NCBI GenBank assembly: GCA_023230925.1
Contig: JALNWK010000024.1
Span: 1-39,544, forward strand
Length of the DNA: 39,544 bases
Direction: 5' to 3'
From: Limnochordia bacterium
GTDB lineage: Bacteria > Bacillota > Limnochordia > DUMW01
The notes under the pieces were generated by a model, which saw only the letters and a program-made list of their open reading frames with translations, was not told where the DNA came from and made no database searches. This document shows positions 23,183-32,147 of this stretch, piece after piece (the first letter of the stretch is position 1; each line of letters begins with the position of its first letter). A program made the position numbers and the translations under genes.

Positions 23183-23965
23183 ATGAGCAGAAATAAGATG
23201 AGTGTGGCTGTTTTGGTTCTCTCATTGTTCGTTTTGGTATGGGGTAATATGGGGATCGCTTTGGCCATGAGCGGACAAGAGGTCATAGACCGAGTAAAGG
23301 ATGAATATGGAGACTTCAAGAGTCAAGTAAGCCAACTAAACATCAAGGTATACGATAAGGAACGATTGATCAACGACTGGCAAGTGACACTGTTTACCAG
23401 AAGCATTGACGATAAACAACAGTCGCTGCTAAAGTTTAACTCACCAAAGGATGTGGCAGGAGTTGGTCTGCTGGATTTAGGCGAAGACCTTATGTATATG
23501 TATCTGCCCGAGTTCAATAATGTTCGACGCATTGCAGGTAGCGCTAAGAACGGTAGTTTCATGGGCACCGACTTTACCTATAACGATCTTAGTCTAATTA
23601 ACTACGATACCTCAGACTATGATGCCAAGCTGATCAAGGAAGATAACGAGTTCTATGAACTGGAGTTGTGTGACAGGGATAAAACCGATTCCAGCTACGC
23701 AAAAATTGCGATGACTGTGCGTAAAGATGATTGGTTTCCTGTTAGACTGGTCTTCTACAATTTGGACGGCAAAAAGCAGAAGGAACTGGTCTCCTATGAT
23801 GTTACTCCGTCCGGGAAGTACAAGTATCCGAAGCGATTGGTAATGAAGGACTTCCTGGCGAATCATAGTACAGAGATCCTGATTGCCGAACCTGAGTTTG
23901 ATCTCGACTTAAGAGATGACATCTTCACCACACGGACACTACAAAGAAGCAAGATCCGATACTAG
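23183..23965 (+). CDS. LolA-like outer-membrane lipoprotein-sorting family protein
   Basis: A 260-residue secreted protein. Signal peptide about residues 1-29 (VAVLVLSLFVLVWGNMGIALA). The mature part begins SGQEVIDRVKDEYGDFKS and holds the strands LLKFNSPKDVAGVGLLDLGE, MYLPEFNNVRRIAGSAKNGS and FMGTDFTYNDL, typical of LolA-like/DUF1329-type carriers. It should be a half-barrel that shields a lipid in the periplasm. It follows the MMPL exporter by about 60 bases, a pairing also known in proteobacterial lipid-export loci. GAAAGGGG precedes the ATG. The lipid cargo is unknown. Confidence 0.85.
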   Translation: MSRNKMSVAVLVLSLFVLVWGNMGIALAMSGQEVIDRVKDEYGDFKSQVSQLNIKVYDKERLINDWQVTLFTRSIDDKQQSLLKFNSPKDVAGVGLLDLGEDLMYMYLPEFNNVRRIAGSAKNGSFMGTDFTYNDLSLINYDTSDYDAKLIKEDNEFYELELCDRDKTDSSYAKIAMTVRKDDWFPVRLVFYNLDGKKQKELVSYDVTPSGKYKYPKRLVMKDFLANHSTEILIAEPEFDLDLRDDIFTTRTLQRSKIRY

Positions 23966-23999
23966 GTTATATAAACGAATACCCGGAGGTTTAATGCAT

Positions 24000-25343
24000 A
24001 TGTCTTTAACTACTAATCGATTGACCATAGGATTACTGTTGCTGACACTTTGTCTTGCGGCCCCGGTTGCTGCAGCTGAGGTAGATGGGCAATACACCCT
24101 CAAGTTGGCAGTTCCTCTCGAGACCGATCAACCGATAGATGAATCCATTGGTTCGGTGGGTCTCAAAACCGACATTGAGAGCGATCTGGGGAACCTTGGT
24201 ATATGGAAACTAAGGATCACTGCATCTTACGACAATAAGCTGGATGAGCTAAAAGACACCTGGAACGAAGAGCACACTGATATTGTTAGAGAACAGATCA
24301 CCATGGGCTTTGATGAAGCTTATGTGGATCTATATTCCGTTGCCGATAGTGATTTGGATCTTCGCCTAGGGAAACAGTTTGTTACTGTTGGTATTGGAGA
24401 TGGAATTAGCACCCTTAATCTAACCGAGCCGGTACAGGCTTTATCTGTTAACGATCTATCTTCCCGGGCAGTCATTGGTGTTCGTGCCGACTGGTATCCA
24501 CAGGATACCCATATCATCGCCTTTGTACAGCCTCGAGTAACCCCAACCTGTCTTGGCCCTGAATTGGAGGCATCTTTAGAATCAGCAGTCCAACAGGAGC
24601 TGCTAGGACTAGTTCCAGCCGGGTTTCAGATAGGAAAACTCGACGCACGCGAAGTCCCCATTGACTATGGTAAGGAGGGCCTTGGGTATACGTTCAAGGG
24701 GGAAAAACTCATCGGAAGAGCCGATCTTGGTCTTGTGTACCAGAAGGGCTATGTCCCCTTTGCTGTAGTCTCTGACTTTAAGGCTGAACCGATGGGCGAA
24801 ACAGCCAGTTTGGCCATCACCATAGACAAAAAGTACATGCCTCTACAAAAAATTGGCATTACTGCCGCTGGCACCATGGGAGATGCAAGTGTTTGGGGGG
24901 AAATGACCTACAATATACCGAAGAAGGATTTCTTCGCGTCGGTTTTCACAGATAACCCCGCTCTTTCGGAGCAATATCGGTTTAGTGATGAGACATACCT
25001 TACTGGTATGATTGGTGTAGATTACTTTTTACCAAAAGACATCTATGTCAATATCCAAGCCATCAGGGGATTTCCCCACGAGTTTGCCAAGAGCATGCTA
25101 AGTGACTATGTGATCGTTGACAGCTATAAGTATTTTCTCAACAACAGGCTCAAAGTGGATGGGAAAATGATCTACTGCCTCAGAGATAAGGGCTGGGTGG
25201 CACTACCGGAAGTCGAGTACCAGGTAAAAAGCAACATTCGAGTCTTTGGCCAGATTACCAGACCCGGTGGCGATGCGGAGTCTCTCTTTGGACAACTGGA
25301 GAACGCAAAAATGGTTACCGTAGGAGCCAATGTATCCTTTTAG
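24000..25343 (+). CDS. Putative outer-membrane beta-barrel (DUF1302/porin-like)
   Basis: A 447-residue secreted protein. Signal peptide SLTTNRLTIGLLLLTLCLAA, probable cleavage in PVAAA-EVDG. The rest is rich in alternating amphipathic strands with no transmembrane helices. It contains LDLRLGKQFVTVGIGDG, similar to the GKQxVxWGxxDG strand of DUF1302/porin-like proteins. The last residues, MVTVGANVSF, end in Phe, the usual outer-membrane barrel insertion signal. GGAGG lies 10 bases before the chosen ATG at 24000; an ATG six bases earlier is in frame. It is third in the MMPL operon and could be the outer-membrane end of the export path. Confidence 0.75.
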   Translation: MSLTTNRLTIGLLLLTLCLAAPVAAAEVDGQYTLKLAVPLETDQPIDESIGSVGLKTDIESDLGNLGIWKLRITASYDNKLDELKDTWNEEHTDIVREQITMGFDEAYVDLYSVADSDLDLRLGKQFVTVGIGDGISTLNLTEPVQALSVNDLSSRAVIGVRADWYPQDTHIIAFVQPRVTPTCLGPELEASLESAVQQELLGLVPAGFQIGKLDAREVPIDYGKEGLGYTFKGEKLIGRADLGLVYQKGYVPFAVVSDFKAEPMGETASLAITIDKKYMPLQKIGITAAGTMGDASVWGEMTYNIPKKDFFASVFTDNPALSEQYRFSDETYLTGMIGVDYFLPKDIYVNIQAIRGFPHEFAKSMLSDYVIVDSYKYFLNNRLKVDGKMIYCLRDKGWVALPEVEYQVKSNIRVFGQITRPGGDAESLFGQLENAKMVTVGANVSF

Positions 25344-25346
25344 CTG

Positions 25347-25372
25347 AAAGGGGGCTAGTATTAGCCCCCTTT
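25347..25372 (+). terminator. Hairpin after the barrel gene
   Basis: AAAGGGGGCTA and TAGCCCCCTTT form a perfect 11-bp stem with a GTAT loop, starting just after the barrel stop. The 3' arm ends in TTT followed by AATCATCTT, a weak T run. It may end most transcripts and leave tetR at a lower level by read-through or its own promoter. Confidence 0.65.
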
Positions 25373-25502
25373 AATCATCTTACTGGCAGGTATATTATGC
25401 TTTACGGAGAAAATAAAAGAGTAACATCACAGATTCGCCGAGACAGAAGGCATCACACAAAAATGCAGAGGAATCTAGTCCACAGGAAAGGAGCGGAAAG
25501 GT

Positions 25503-26093
25503 TTGACTAACCGTCGACAGGAAATACTGGATAAAGCAAAGGAGATGTTCTCCCAGCGAGGCTTTCATGCTGTAAGCCTTGAAGACATATCTAGATCCCT
25601 GGAAATGGGCAAATCCACGATCTACCATTACTTCCCTTCAAAACACGAACTATGGGCAGAAGTTCTTAAGGACACAGTGGCAGGATTATACCATTATGTA
25701 CTCGCCAAGGTTAATCACCAAGATCCGTACCATGAGCAAATCCGTGACCTAGTTAGCGCCATACTTACGTATTTTGAGGCCAATCGCCAGAGTTTCCTGT
25801 TGTTGCTAAGGGAAAGACTGGACTTTCTTGACCTAGAGACCATTAAAGAGCAATTCGATGCCCGATTCCGGGCCGAATACGACCAATTCGCGGAGCATTT
25901 CCGTTCTACGGTCGATGCGGGTAAAAAGGCCGGGGTACTCGCGGACGTTGATGCATCCATTATCCTGGCATGTATATTCGGTACCATCAATACGGTAGTG
26001 TTAGCCACTGTTGTTCATGACCCTGATCGCAACCTCACTGAGTTAGTAGACGATTGCTACCTCGTAATTATGAATGGTATCAGCGCGGTATGA
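25503..26093 (+). CDS. TetR/AcrR-family regulator
   Basis: A 196-residue repressor. The N-terminal HTH reads RRQEILDKAKEMFSQRGFHA, then VSLEDISRSLEMGKSTIYHYFPSKHELW, the canonical TetR DNA-binding segment. The C-terminal all-helical ligand domain is unlike any specific subfamily I can name. The frame opens with TTG at 25503 after GGAAAGGAGCGG, and no ATG lies close by. It follows the MMPL/LolA/barrel genes by about 160 bases. The 32-bp palindrome at the operon promoter is its probable site, which would make it an autoregulated sensor of the exported or a membrane-active compound. Confidence 0.9.
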   Translation: MTNRRQEILDKAKEMFSQRGFHAVSLEDISRSLEMGKSTIYHYFPSKHELWAEVLKDTVAGLYHYVLAKVNHQDPYHEQIRDLVSAILTYFEANRQSFLLLLRERLDFLDLETIKEQFDARFRAEYDQFAEHFRSTVDAGKKAGVLADVDASIILACIFGTINTVVLATVVHDPDRNLTELVDDCYLVIMNGISAV

Positions 26094-26104
26094 ACCGGTA
26101 TCAG

Positions 26105-28840
26105 TTAAAAAGCAAATCCACTCCGAATATACACCTGGAACGGTGCGCTTGCCTCCATACCAACAGCAACCCCTACCGCCGTGGTATTCTTATATAAATA
26201 CTGATACACTGTCTGCCATACCAGCTCTCCACCGATGGTAGGATGCAATCCATCAAAGGAAGAAGAATCCCACGCGGTACCTCCTTCCACAAACAGAGTC
26301 CCCGTTAGTCGATCGAAGATTCCCTGACGGAAATCAACTAGCTTACGCCGGTACTCACCTGTAAGTAATACCGCTTTGCTTCCACTAAATTGGTCGGTAG
26401 GATATCCCCGTAGGGCCAACCCACCACCACCGTAGAACCCTCCGAGGGAAAACACCCCATCACTAGGACTATAGGCACCCTGGGCGGAGAAAGCTAGGGT
26501 GGTGTCCATATCTAGCTTAATCTGTTTGAGAAACTGGCCCGATAGTGCAAGATAGGTCGCATCCAAACGATTTACCCAAGACCCTTGCACAAGCAGGTCG
26601 TTGTAAGCCAAGTGTTGATCCCGGCCACTGAACCAGCGTGAGGCTAGCATTAGGTACAAAGTACTCATCTTGATTTCCAGATCTGCACCCTTTAGGCCTG
26701 CCGCCCGATAGCCCGCCTTAGCAGTTGTATCTAGTAGGAGCCTCCTGGATATCGGCACAGCCAGTTCTAGCTGGATACCCCCTGCTCTATTCTGTTTAGA
26801 TACACCCACCCGAGACAATCCCAAGGAAAATACCGGCGCCCGTGCAAAACTGGTTAACTTGTGTTCATAGTCGAAATTGAAACTCAACTCATTCACTCCG
26901 CCAAAGGTGCAATCAACATAGTAATTACGTTCTCCTAAAGCATCCATGCCCGCTGTGGCAACACCCAGGGAAATCCCTCCATTATGCAAAGCAAAACGCG
27001 GATACATAAACTTTGGCGATAAGCTTTCCCAAGGATTGTATGGTAGTACTGGCAAATCCGTGACCTTGCCAGGTAATGCCTGCTTCCCAATAAGACTACC
27101 TCCTTGTAGCAACACGTTAACCTGCTCATTGTTCACATCAACGCGAAGCCACTCTCTGGACATGAAGGGAATCGTAAACAGATCATACCCTTGAGCAGAG
27201 TAGCCAACATAAGTAATATACCTACCATCGGGGGAAATGGTGGGCCCAAAGGCTCCATACAGCAAATTGGTAACCTGCCAGGTCTCTTCTGTAAATCGAT
27301 CAAAAGCGTAGAGATTGAAGATACCACCGCGATCTGAGGTATAGATTACATATCTGCCATCTGGAGTCCAAGCTGGATCCAGATCCCGGCTGGAATCGGT
27401 GGTAATCGGTCTCAGGCTCTTTGCTGTGGGATCATATTCATAGATATCGTACCCTGCTCCATAGCTCCATAGAGATAGGAGCAGTAGATCCCCTTGGGGT
27501 GACCAGCTAGCCTTAGCTATTTGGACGCTTTCATCCATCCGAAGCAGTGGGGAGCTCATTTGACTCCCAAAGGAATATGTCATTAGCTCCGTCTTCTGGC
27601 CCTGCCTTGCAATATATGTAATCTCGTCTGTACCGGGACGCCACGCTGGCCCATCAGCTCTTTCCCCAAAGGTGAGGCGTTGCTCCTTACCCGCGTGCCG
27701 ATCAAAAACATAAAGATCATTGACCAGCTCTGTATAGTCATGATAATCCAGTTTGGCATATACCAGTCGAGCGCCATCGGGGCTCCAACAGTAGTCCCCT
27801 GTGACTCCGATGTAGCCTGTCACAAGTTGCCGGTCATGCGCCCCATCCACAGCGAACAGCCTTAGCGCTGGCATCAGCTGACCTTGGACCACATATGCTA
27901 TATCCTTTCCATCCGGGCTATACTTAGGATGGCCCACCCTGTATCCGTGGTTTGTCAACTTCTGCGCCAATGTAAGACCTTGGGCACTGATTTGACCAGC
28001 TTGCTCCACATAGTATTGTCTTAGTTCAAGAAGCCAATCTTCCCAAAGACACTCCAGGTCTACCCCGGTGACCTTCGCTACAATGCGCCCAATATCCGTA
28101 AAGGGATTGCTCGCAGACTCCCAGCTAACGTTGGCGATGATATCATCTCCGAATCGTTCCGCCAGATAGGTAGTAAATCCGCTGCCGAAAAGATAAGGAA
28201 TCGTACCTTGGGGCCACTCATCAAGGGTATAAGCACCACTCGCATCCCCAAGCGAAGGAATTCTCCCTTCTAGCAGGGCCGCCCGCATATACATATCATA
28301 GACCGAGCCACTTGCCCTACCCCCGGTGGTATGCTTCGTCTCCTGATAGATGGCATAGCCCTCTAATAACCAAAGAGGCATCGCACTATTAGGATGGGCG
28401 ATCAAAGGCATTTTGCCGAATATGCTACGCAGCAGCAACAGACGCTCCGTTGCCATATCCATCTGCAAAACATGGGTATATTCATGGAGTAATACATACC
28501 GAAGCCATTCCTCAGTTCCAACATCTATTGATTCACTCGCTGCAGGATAGACCAGGTTTATGCCGATAGCGTTAAACAGAAAGGTATTTGCGTATCCGTT
28601 GGCCAAATCGGTGTCATCATAAAGAATGATGTGGGTCCGTTCCTGGGGACTATATCCTAGCTCCAAAACTAGTTTCTCATGGACCTCCTCTGCGATGACA
28701 GCTGTCCTACACGCATACTGTTGGCTGCTGGGCCTAAAGTGAATCTGAAAATGTTCGGTTTCTACCGTAGACCACATGGCATGGGCATTACCCACAAAGC
28801 AAAGCAAAACAATCATAGGCAAAAACTTACGGAACCACAT
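26105..28840 (-). CDS. Gluzincin peptidase / TolB-like propeller / Omp85-type barrel fusion
   Basis: A 911-residue secreted protein. Signal peptide residues 1-21 (FLPMIVLLCFVGNAHA). Residues about 22-290 are a peptidase-MA-like zinc domain with HEYTH at 119-123 and the downstream Glu in WLLEGYAIYQE (Glu160). Residues about 300-600 hold about six PD40/TolB propeller repeats (SPDGKDIAYV, SPDGARLVYA, TPDGRYVIYT, SPDGRYITYV). The last 300 residues are beta-rich with RGYP at 811-814, the loop-6 motif of the Omp85/BamA barrel, and end in IRSGFAF with terminal Phe. AGGAGG precedes the ATG. I predict an outer-membrane protein with periplasmic protease and propeller domains; its function is not known. 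It converges on tetR. Confidence 0.85.
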   Translation of the reverse strand: MWFRKFLPMIVLLCFVGNAHAMWSTVETEHFQIHFRPSSQQYACRTAVIAEEVHEKLVLELGYSPQERTHIILYDDTDLANGYANTFLFNAIGINLVYPAASESIDVGTEEWLRYVLLHEYTHVLQMDMATERLLLLRSIFGKMPLIAHPNSAMPLWLLEGYAIYQETKHTTGGRASGSVYDMYMRAALLEGRIPSLGDASGAYTLDEWPQGTIPYLFGSGFTTYLAERFGDDIIANVSWESASNPFTDIGRIVAKVTGVDLECLWEDWLLELRQYYVEQAGQISAQGLTLAQKLTNHGYRVGHPKYSPDGKDIAYVVQGQLMPALRLFAVDGAHDRQLVTGYIGVTGDYCWSPDGARLVYAKLDYHDYTELVNDLYVFDRHAGKEQRLTFGERADGPAWRPGTDEITYIARQGQKTELMTYSFGSQMSSPLLRMDESVQIAKASWSPQGDLLLLSLWSYGAGYDIYEYDPTAKSLRPITTDSSRDLDPAWTPDGRYVIYTSDRGGIFNLYAFDRFTEETWQVTNLLYGAFGPTISPDGRYITYVGYSAQGYDLFTIPFMSREWLRVDVNNEQVNVLLQGGSLIGKQALPGKVTDLPVLPYNPWESLSPKFMYPRFALHNGGISLGVATAGMDALGERNYYVDCTFGGVNELSFNFDYEHKLTSFARAPVFSLGLSRVGVSKQNRAGGIQLELAVPISRRLLLDTTAKAGYRAAGLKGADLEIKMSTLYLMLASRWFSGRDQHLAYNDLLVQGSWVNRLDATYLALSGQFLKQIKLDMDTTLAFSAQGAYSPSDGVFSLGGFYGGGGLALRGYPTDQFSGSKAVLLTGEYRRKLVDFRQGIFDRLTGTLFVEGGTAWDSSSFDGLHPTIGGELVWQTVYQYLYKNTTAVGVAVGMEASAPFQVYIRSGFAF

Positions 28841-29013
28841 CTTGTTGGTCCTCCTTTACAGATACTCTGGCCAATAGAGACATCCGGATTGGGGTGCGCA
28901 CTTATTCTTCACCTTTTCAACATCATCAGATCCACAAGGGCAGAACAATTCTGTAATACGGCATAGATACGCAAGGTGATCGAGCCACCTACCCTTTTAC
29001 AGACATTCTTTAC

Positions 29014-29556
29014 TCAATTCCTCAACTCCTGTTCATCAACAAGGGTAATTACCTCATTGATACGCCGCCGGGATGACTTTGTCCCTGGACCTACCGGATA
29101 CCCAATAGGCACAATCGCGACAGGTTTTCGCTCGGACCCGATACTAAGTACGTCGCGCACTTGATTGTCATGGAAAGCACCTACCCAACAAGTTCCAAGG
29201 CCTAGGGACTCGGCTACAAGAGTAATCGCATAGGTCAGATTAGCCGTATCTTGGATACAGTACATTTCCCTCCCCCGACTACCATAACGGCCCGAAGAAC
29301 GATCAGGTTCAGCACAGATAACTAACACCACCGGGGCCTCACTGATAAAACGTTGGCCTAAGGCTGCCTCGGCCAAGGCTACCTTTTTCATCTTATTAGT
29401 AACCACAAGGATATGCCACGGCTGCAGATTCCCTGCACTAGGTGCCCATAGAGCACAATCGATTACTTTCATGAGCAGTTCAGAGGGGACCGTCTTCGAC
29501 GAAAAGCCCCGAATACTCCTCCTATTTCTAATTACATTAGGACAACTGATGTCCAT
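29014..29556 (-). CDS. Nitroreductase-family protein
   Basis: A 180-residue FMN-dependent oxidoreductase. The family start NVIRNRRSIRGFSSKTVP carries the FMN phosphate-binding Arg cluster; WAPSAGNLQPWHILVV and ESLGLGTCWVGAFHD are the usual second and third motifs, and PVAIVPIGYPVG the last strand. GGGAGGTG precedes the ATG. Physiological substrates (quinones, flavins, nitro compounds) cannot be told from sequence. It stands alone, about 170 bases upstream of the Omp85-fusion gene on the same strand. Confidence 0.92.
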   Translation of the reverse strand: MDISCPNVIRNRRSIRGFSSKTVPSELLMKVIDCALWAPSAGNLQPWHILVVTNKMKKVALAEAALGQRFISEAPVVLVICAEPDRSSGRYGSRGREMYCIQDTANLTYAITLVAESLGLGTCWVGAFHDNQVRDVLSIGSERKPVAIVPIGYPVGPGTKSSRRRINEVITLVDEQELRN

Positions 29557-29855
29557 TTAGTACACCTCCCTTGTTTTGCCTCTTATATAGTATCTTTACG
29601 CTCTGTAGACTTTTTTCCTGCCTCAAGCTGACAGAACACAAATAAATAGCTCTGCAACCTCTGATTCATTTTTCTAAGACACCTGCGTCGGCGCGGTGCT
29701 TGCACATGATCCGGACCTTTTCCACTAATTCGCATATGCTAAGTTAAGCTCATAAACATCACTGGACAAAAGCATGTTTAACAGGTAATATCTTAAGTAG
29801 TGTATGAGTATCCTGTCACAATTTTACTTCAAAGTACAGGGGGTGATGGTTTAGC
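29557..29855. other. Intergenic region between divergent genes
   Basis: This 299-base gap separates the nitroreductase (-) from the RNA-ligase-family gene (+). A TATATA lies about 35 bases before the nitroreductase start on the minus strand, without a good -35. I see no RNA gene or coding frame. The rest holds nothing I can name. Confidence 0.4.
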
Positions 29856-30371
29856 GTGCGGGCATTTTATGCCATCGGTCTATGGGACTTGATTGATGTT
29901 ACCTCCATTCATCGACAGTTTAGCTGGACCCGAGAAGTTCGGTGGGTTTCCCCTTCCCATGTTCACTTGACCCTGAATTTCCTAGGTGAGATAACCTCTA
30001 TGCAAGCCCACTCAGCTACGACTATTCTAAGGAAGACGGCAAAAACCAACCAGCCCTTTGCCTTGGAATGGGATAGAACAGGGGTTTTCCCCAGTTGGCA
30101 CAGACCTCAGGTACTATGGGTCGGTCTCAAGGAGGAAAGCCAAAGAGTCGTTAGCGGTATCAGCGAATCCTTAGGCAATGCTAATTCAAAACCTCATCTG
30201 ACCATTGGTCGGTTACGTAGACAACCGTCTGCTAATCTGATTACCCAATGGAAGGATTACCAGATACTATGGCCAAGCATTTTGGTCACCAAACTCCTGC
30301 TCGTAAAAAGCACTTTGACCAAGCAAGGACCAATCTACGAGGTTTCAGAGGAGTGCCACCTAGGAAACTAG
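29856..30371 (+). CDS. thpR: 2'-5' RNA ligase / cyclic phosphodiesterase family (ThpR/LigT)
   Basis: A 171-residue 2H phosphoesterase. The two catalytic HxT motifs are at HVHLTLNFLG and KPHLTIGRLRR, spaced as in ThpR. The start RAFYAIGLWD matches the family's R-x-F-x-A-I opening. ThpR hydrolyses 2',3'-cyclic phosphates and joins 2'-5' ends in vitro; the cellular role is unclear. The start is GTG, with AGGGGGTG about 12 bases upstream. The middle is a little shorter than average for the family. Confidence 0.85.
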   Translation: MRAFYAIGLWDLIDVTSIHRQFSWTREVRWVSPSHVHLTLNFLGEITSMQAHSATTILRKTAKTNQPFALEWDRTGVFPSWHRPQVLWVGLKEESQRVVSGISESLGNANSKPHLTIGRLRRQPSANLITQWKDYQILWPSILVTKLLLVKSTLTKQGPIYEVSEECHLGN

Positions 30372-30433
30372 GGAATACTGCGTAGCCTTTGTGCTGCAAT
30401 CATATAGTATATTATCTAAAGGGAACGAAGCAC

Positions 30434-31210
30434 ATGTCAAATCAGCAGACATTACCACCAAGTAAAACAGAATTTGATGGAGGCAAATCGAAGGGAGAGG
30501 CACGGATTTTTGTGACTGGCATCTGGAAGATAGTTTTCGAAACAGTGTTGGGCATACTACCAATCACAGTGTTGCTGCTTGCATTTAACTCATTGATCTT
30601 GAAATCATCCTTGGCAAATCCACGACAAACCATTGCAGGTCTCATTCTTACTGGAGTAGGTTTGGTGATCTTTGCTATTGGATTAAACCTAGGGATTATT
30701 CCCCTTGGGGAGAGCGTAGGGCTAAATCTTCCTAAGGAGAGTCGTATCTGGGTTGTCCTTCTATTCGGATTCCTGGTCGGCTATAGCGTCACCTTATCCG
30801 AACCGTCATTACAGGCCATGGGTGCGCAAATCGAGGAACTTAGCGCAGGACTAATGCGAAAAAACGTTTTTATTCAAACCGTAGCGGTTGGCGTAGGTGC
30901 AGGCGTATCCTTGGGATTACTTAAGATTATCCTGCAAATCCCAATGGCACGCATTATTGTCCCCGGCTTTATCATTGCTGTAATTCTTGGCCTGCTTGCC
31001 CCCACGGAAATAATTGGACTTGCTTTCGATTCCGGAAGTGTGACCACAGGTCCCGTTACCGTACCAATCATGTTGGCTCTAGGGATCGGATTGGCCACAG
31101 CCTTAGGGGGACGGGATCCGCTTATCGATGGGTTCGGGCTGGTTGCTCTATGTGCAATTGGACCAGTAATCACAGTGTTACTCATGGGCACGATACTATT
31201 CAAAGCATAA
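30434..31210 (+). CDS. DUF1538 membrane protein
   Basis: A 258-residue polytopic protein with about seven hydrophobic segments after a 40-residue cytoplasmic N-terminus. The family hallmarks are GFLVGYSVTLSEPSLQAMG, AFDSGSVTTGPVTVPIMLAL and GFGLVALCAIGPVITVLLMG. Many DUF1538 systems have two such modules, fused or adjacent; here only one is present. The ATG at 30434 follows AAAGGGAACG. A PII-like gene starts 15 bases after its stop, suggesting a transporter or channel under PII-type control. The function is not established. Confidence 0.87.
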   Translation: MSNQQTLPPSKTEFDGGKSKGEARIFVTGIWKIVFETVLGILPITVLLLAFNSLILKSSLANPRQTIAGLILTGVGLVIFAIGLNLGIIPLGESVGLNLPKESRIWVVLLFGFLVGYSVTLSEPSLQAMGAQIEELSAGLMRKNVFIQTVAVGVGAGVSLGLLKIILQIPMARIIVPGFIIAVILGLLAPTEIIGLAFDSGSVTTGPVTVPIMLALGIGLATALGGRDPLIDGFGLVALCAIGPVITVLLMGTILFKA

Positions 31211-31225
31211 AAAGGAGTGTTCTGT

Positions 31226-31564
31226 GTGCACTACGATGTTATAATGGCGATCCTCAGAAGAGGAACCGCCGATGCCGTAATGGAGGCTGCTAAAAAGGCC
31301 GGAGCCCAAGGCGGAACTATCTTACTAGCCAGGGGTACAGGTGCCCAAGAAGCAAAGACCTTCTTCGGCATAACCGTGGAGACTAGTAGGGAAATCCTCA
31401 TGATCCTTTCCCGAGACTCACAAACAGATCAGATTCTCCAAGCCATCATCCGGGAAGGGCAACTAGATAAGCCCGGCGCAGGTATCGCCTTTGTCCTGGA
31501 TGCCAAGAAAATCGTCGGATTGGAACACCGACAGGGAATCGTGGACTGCGAAGAACAAAAATAG
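31226..31564 (+). CDS. PII-like (GlnB-fold) regulatory protein
   Basis: A 112-residue small trimer-fold protein. It reads HYDVIMAILRRGTADAVMEA, then AAKKAGAQGGTILLARGTG and REGQLDKPGAGIAFVLDAKK, the PII order of T-loop region, B-loop and C-terminal strand. The T-loop Tyr/Ser modification site of GlnB is absent. The GTG at 31226 is eight bases after AAAGGAG; an earlier GTG at 31217 overlaps that site. It is probably translated with the DUF1538 gene and may bind its cytoplasmic face in response to a nucleotide or metabolite. Confidence 0.85.
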   Translation: MHYDVIMAILRRGTADAVMEAAKKAGAQGGTILLARGTGAQEAKTFFGITVETSREILMILSRDSQTDQILQAIIREGQLDKPGAGIAFVLDAKKIVGLEHRQGIVDCEEQK

Positions 31565-31572
31565 ATAGCACA

Positions 31573-31603
31573 CTGCCAAAGGGAGTCTACTCCCCTTTGG
31601 CAG
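31573..31603. terminator. Bidirectional terminator between convergent genes
   Basis: CTGCCAAAGGGAG pairs with CTCCCCTTTGGCAG (one bulged C) around a TCTA loop. It sits nine bases after the PII-like stop and just after the stop of the convergent membrane-protein gene. T-rich sequence follows only loosely, so efficiency is uncertain. Confidence 0.65.
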
Positions 31604-31613
31604 ACCGCGTCTT

Positions 31614-32060
31614 TCAATCATCGCCAAACATCTGCAGAATGTTGGCCAGAACCACACCGTAGACCAAAGCTGTAACAGCATCGGATGCGGAGGTTGCTGG
31701 TGGGATGATCAAAAGGGGCGCGAAATGAAAAAGACTAACGATGACATGTACCGAGAACCACACAATGAGACTAAAAAGAGCCCCTTTGAATACCTTCGCC
31801 CTTAGAGTTGTACAAACAAGGAAATAGCTAAACAGTATACCTAAGGTCCCCGCAAAGAACAAATGACCCACATGACCGATGATCTTCTCAAAAGTTGTGT
31901 GCGGAAGATAGCCCAACACTAGCGACGCAGCCCAATCACGGTAGAGTATTTCTGCAAAGCCAATATAGCCTGATATGACATCCAAAACCAGCATGGGAAT
32001 ACCGGCAAGAACTCCCGATAGGAACCCTCGAACAACGCGATCATCTGCGATTTTGATCAT
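31614..32060 (-). CDS. Small integral membrane protein, unknown function
   Basis: A 148-residue protein with about four transmembrane helices (VVRGFLSGVLAGIPMLVLDV, GHVGHLFFAGTLGILFSYFL, GALFSLIVWFSVHVIVSLF and DAVTALVYGVVLANIL). The His residues in GHVGH and VHVIVSLFHF lie within the membrane. I do not recognise the family. The ATG at 32060 follows AAAGGGGTGG; the open frame extends six residues further. It is divergent from the desulfoferrodoxin operon and converges on the PII-like gene. Confidence 0.7.
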   Translation of the reverse strand: MIKIADDRVVRGFLSGVLAGIPMLVLDVISGYIGFAEILYRDWAASLVLGYLPHTTFEKIIGHVGHLFFAGTLGILFSYFLVCTTLRAKVFKGALFSLIVWFSVHVIVSLFHFAPLLIIPPATSASDAVTALVYGVVLANILQMFGDD

Positions 32061-32147
32061 CCCCACCCCTTTCAACACCTCGAATCCTTAATATTATGTC
32101 TCAGTCCAGTGTATATTTATGTGCTCATGAAAAGATCAACGAAGGTA

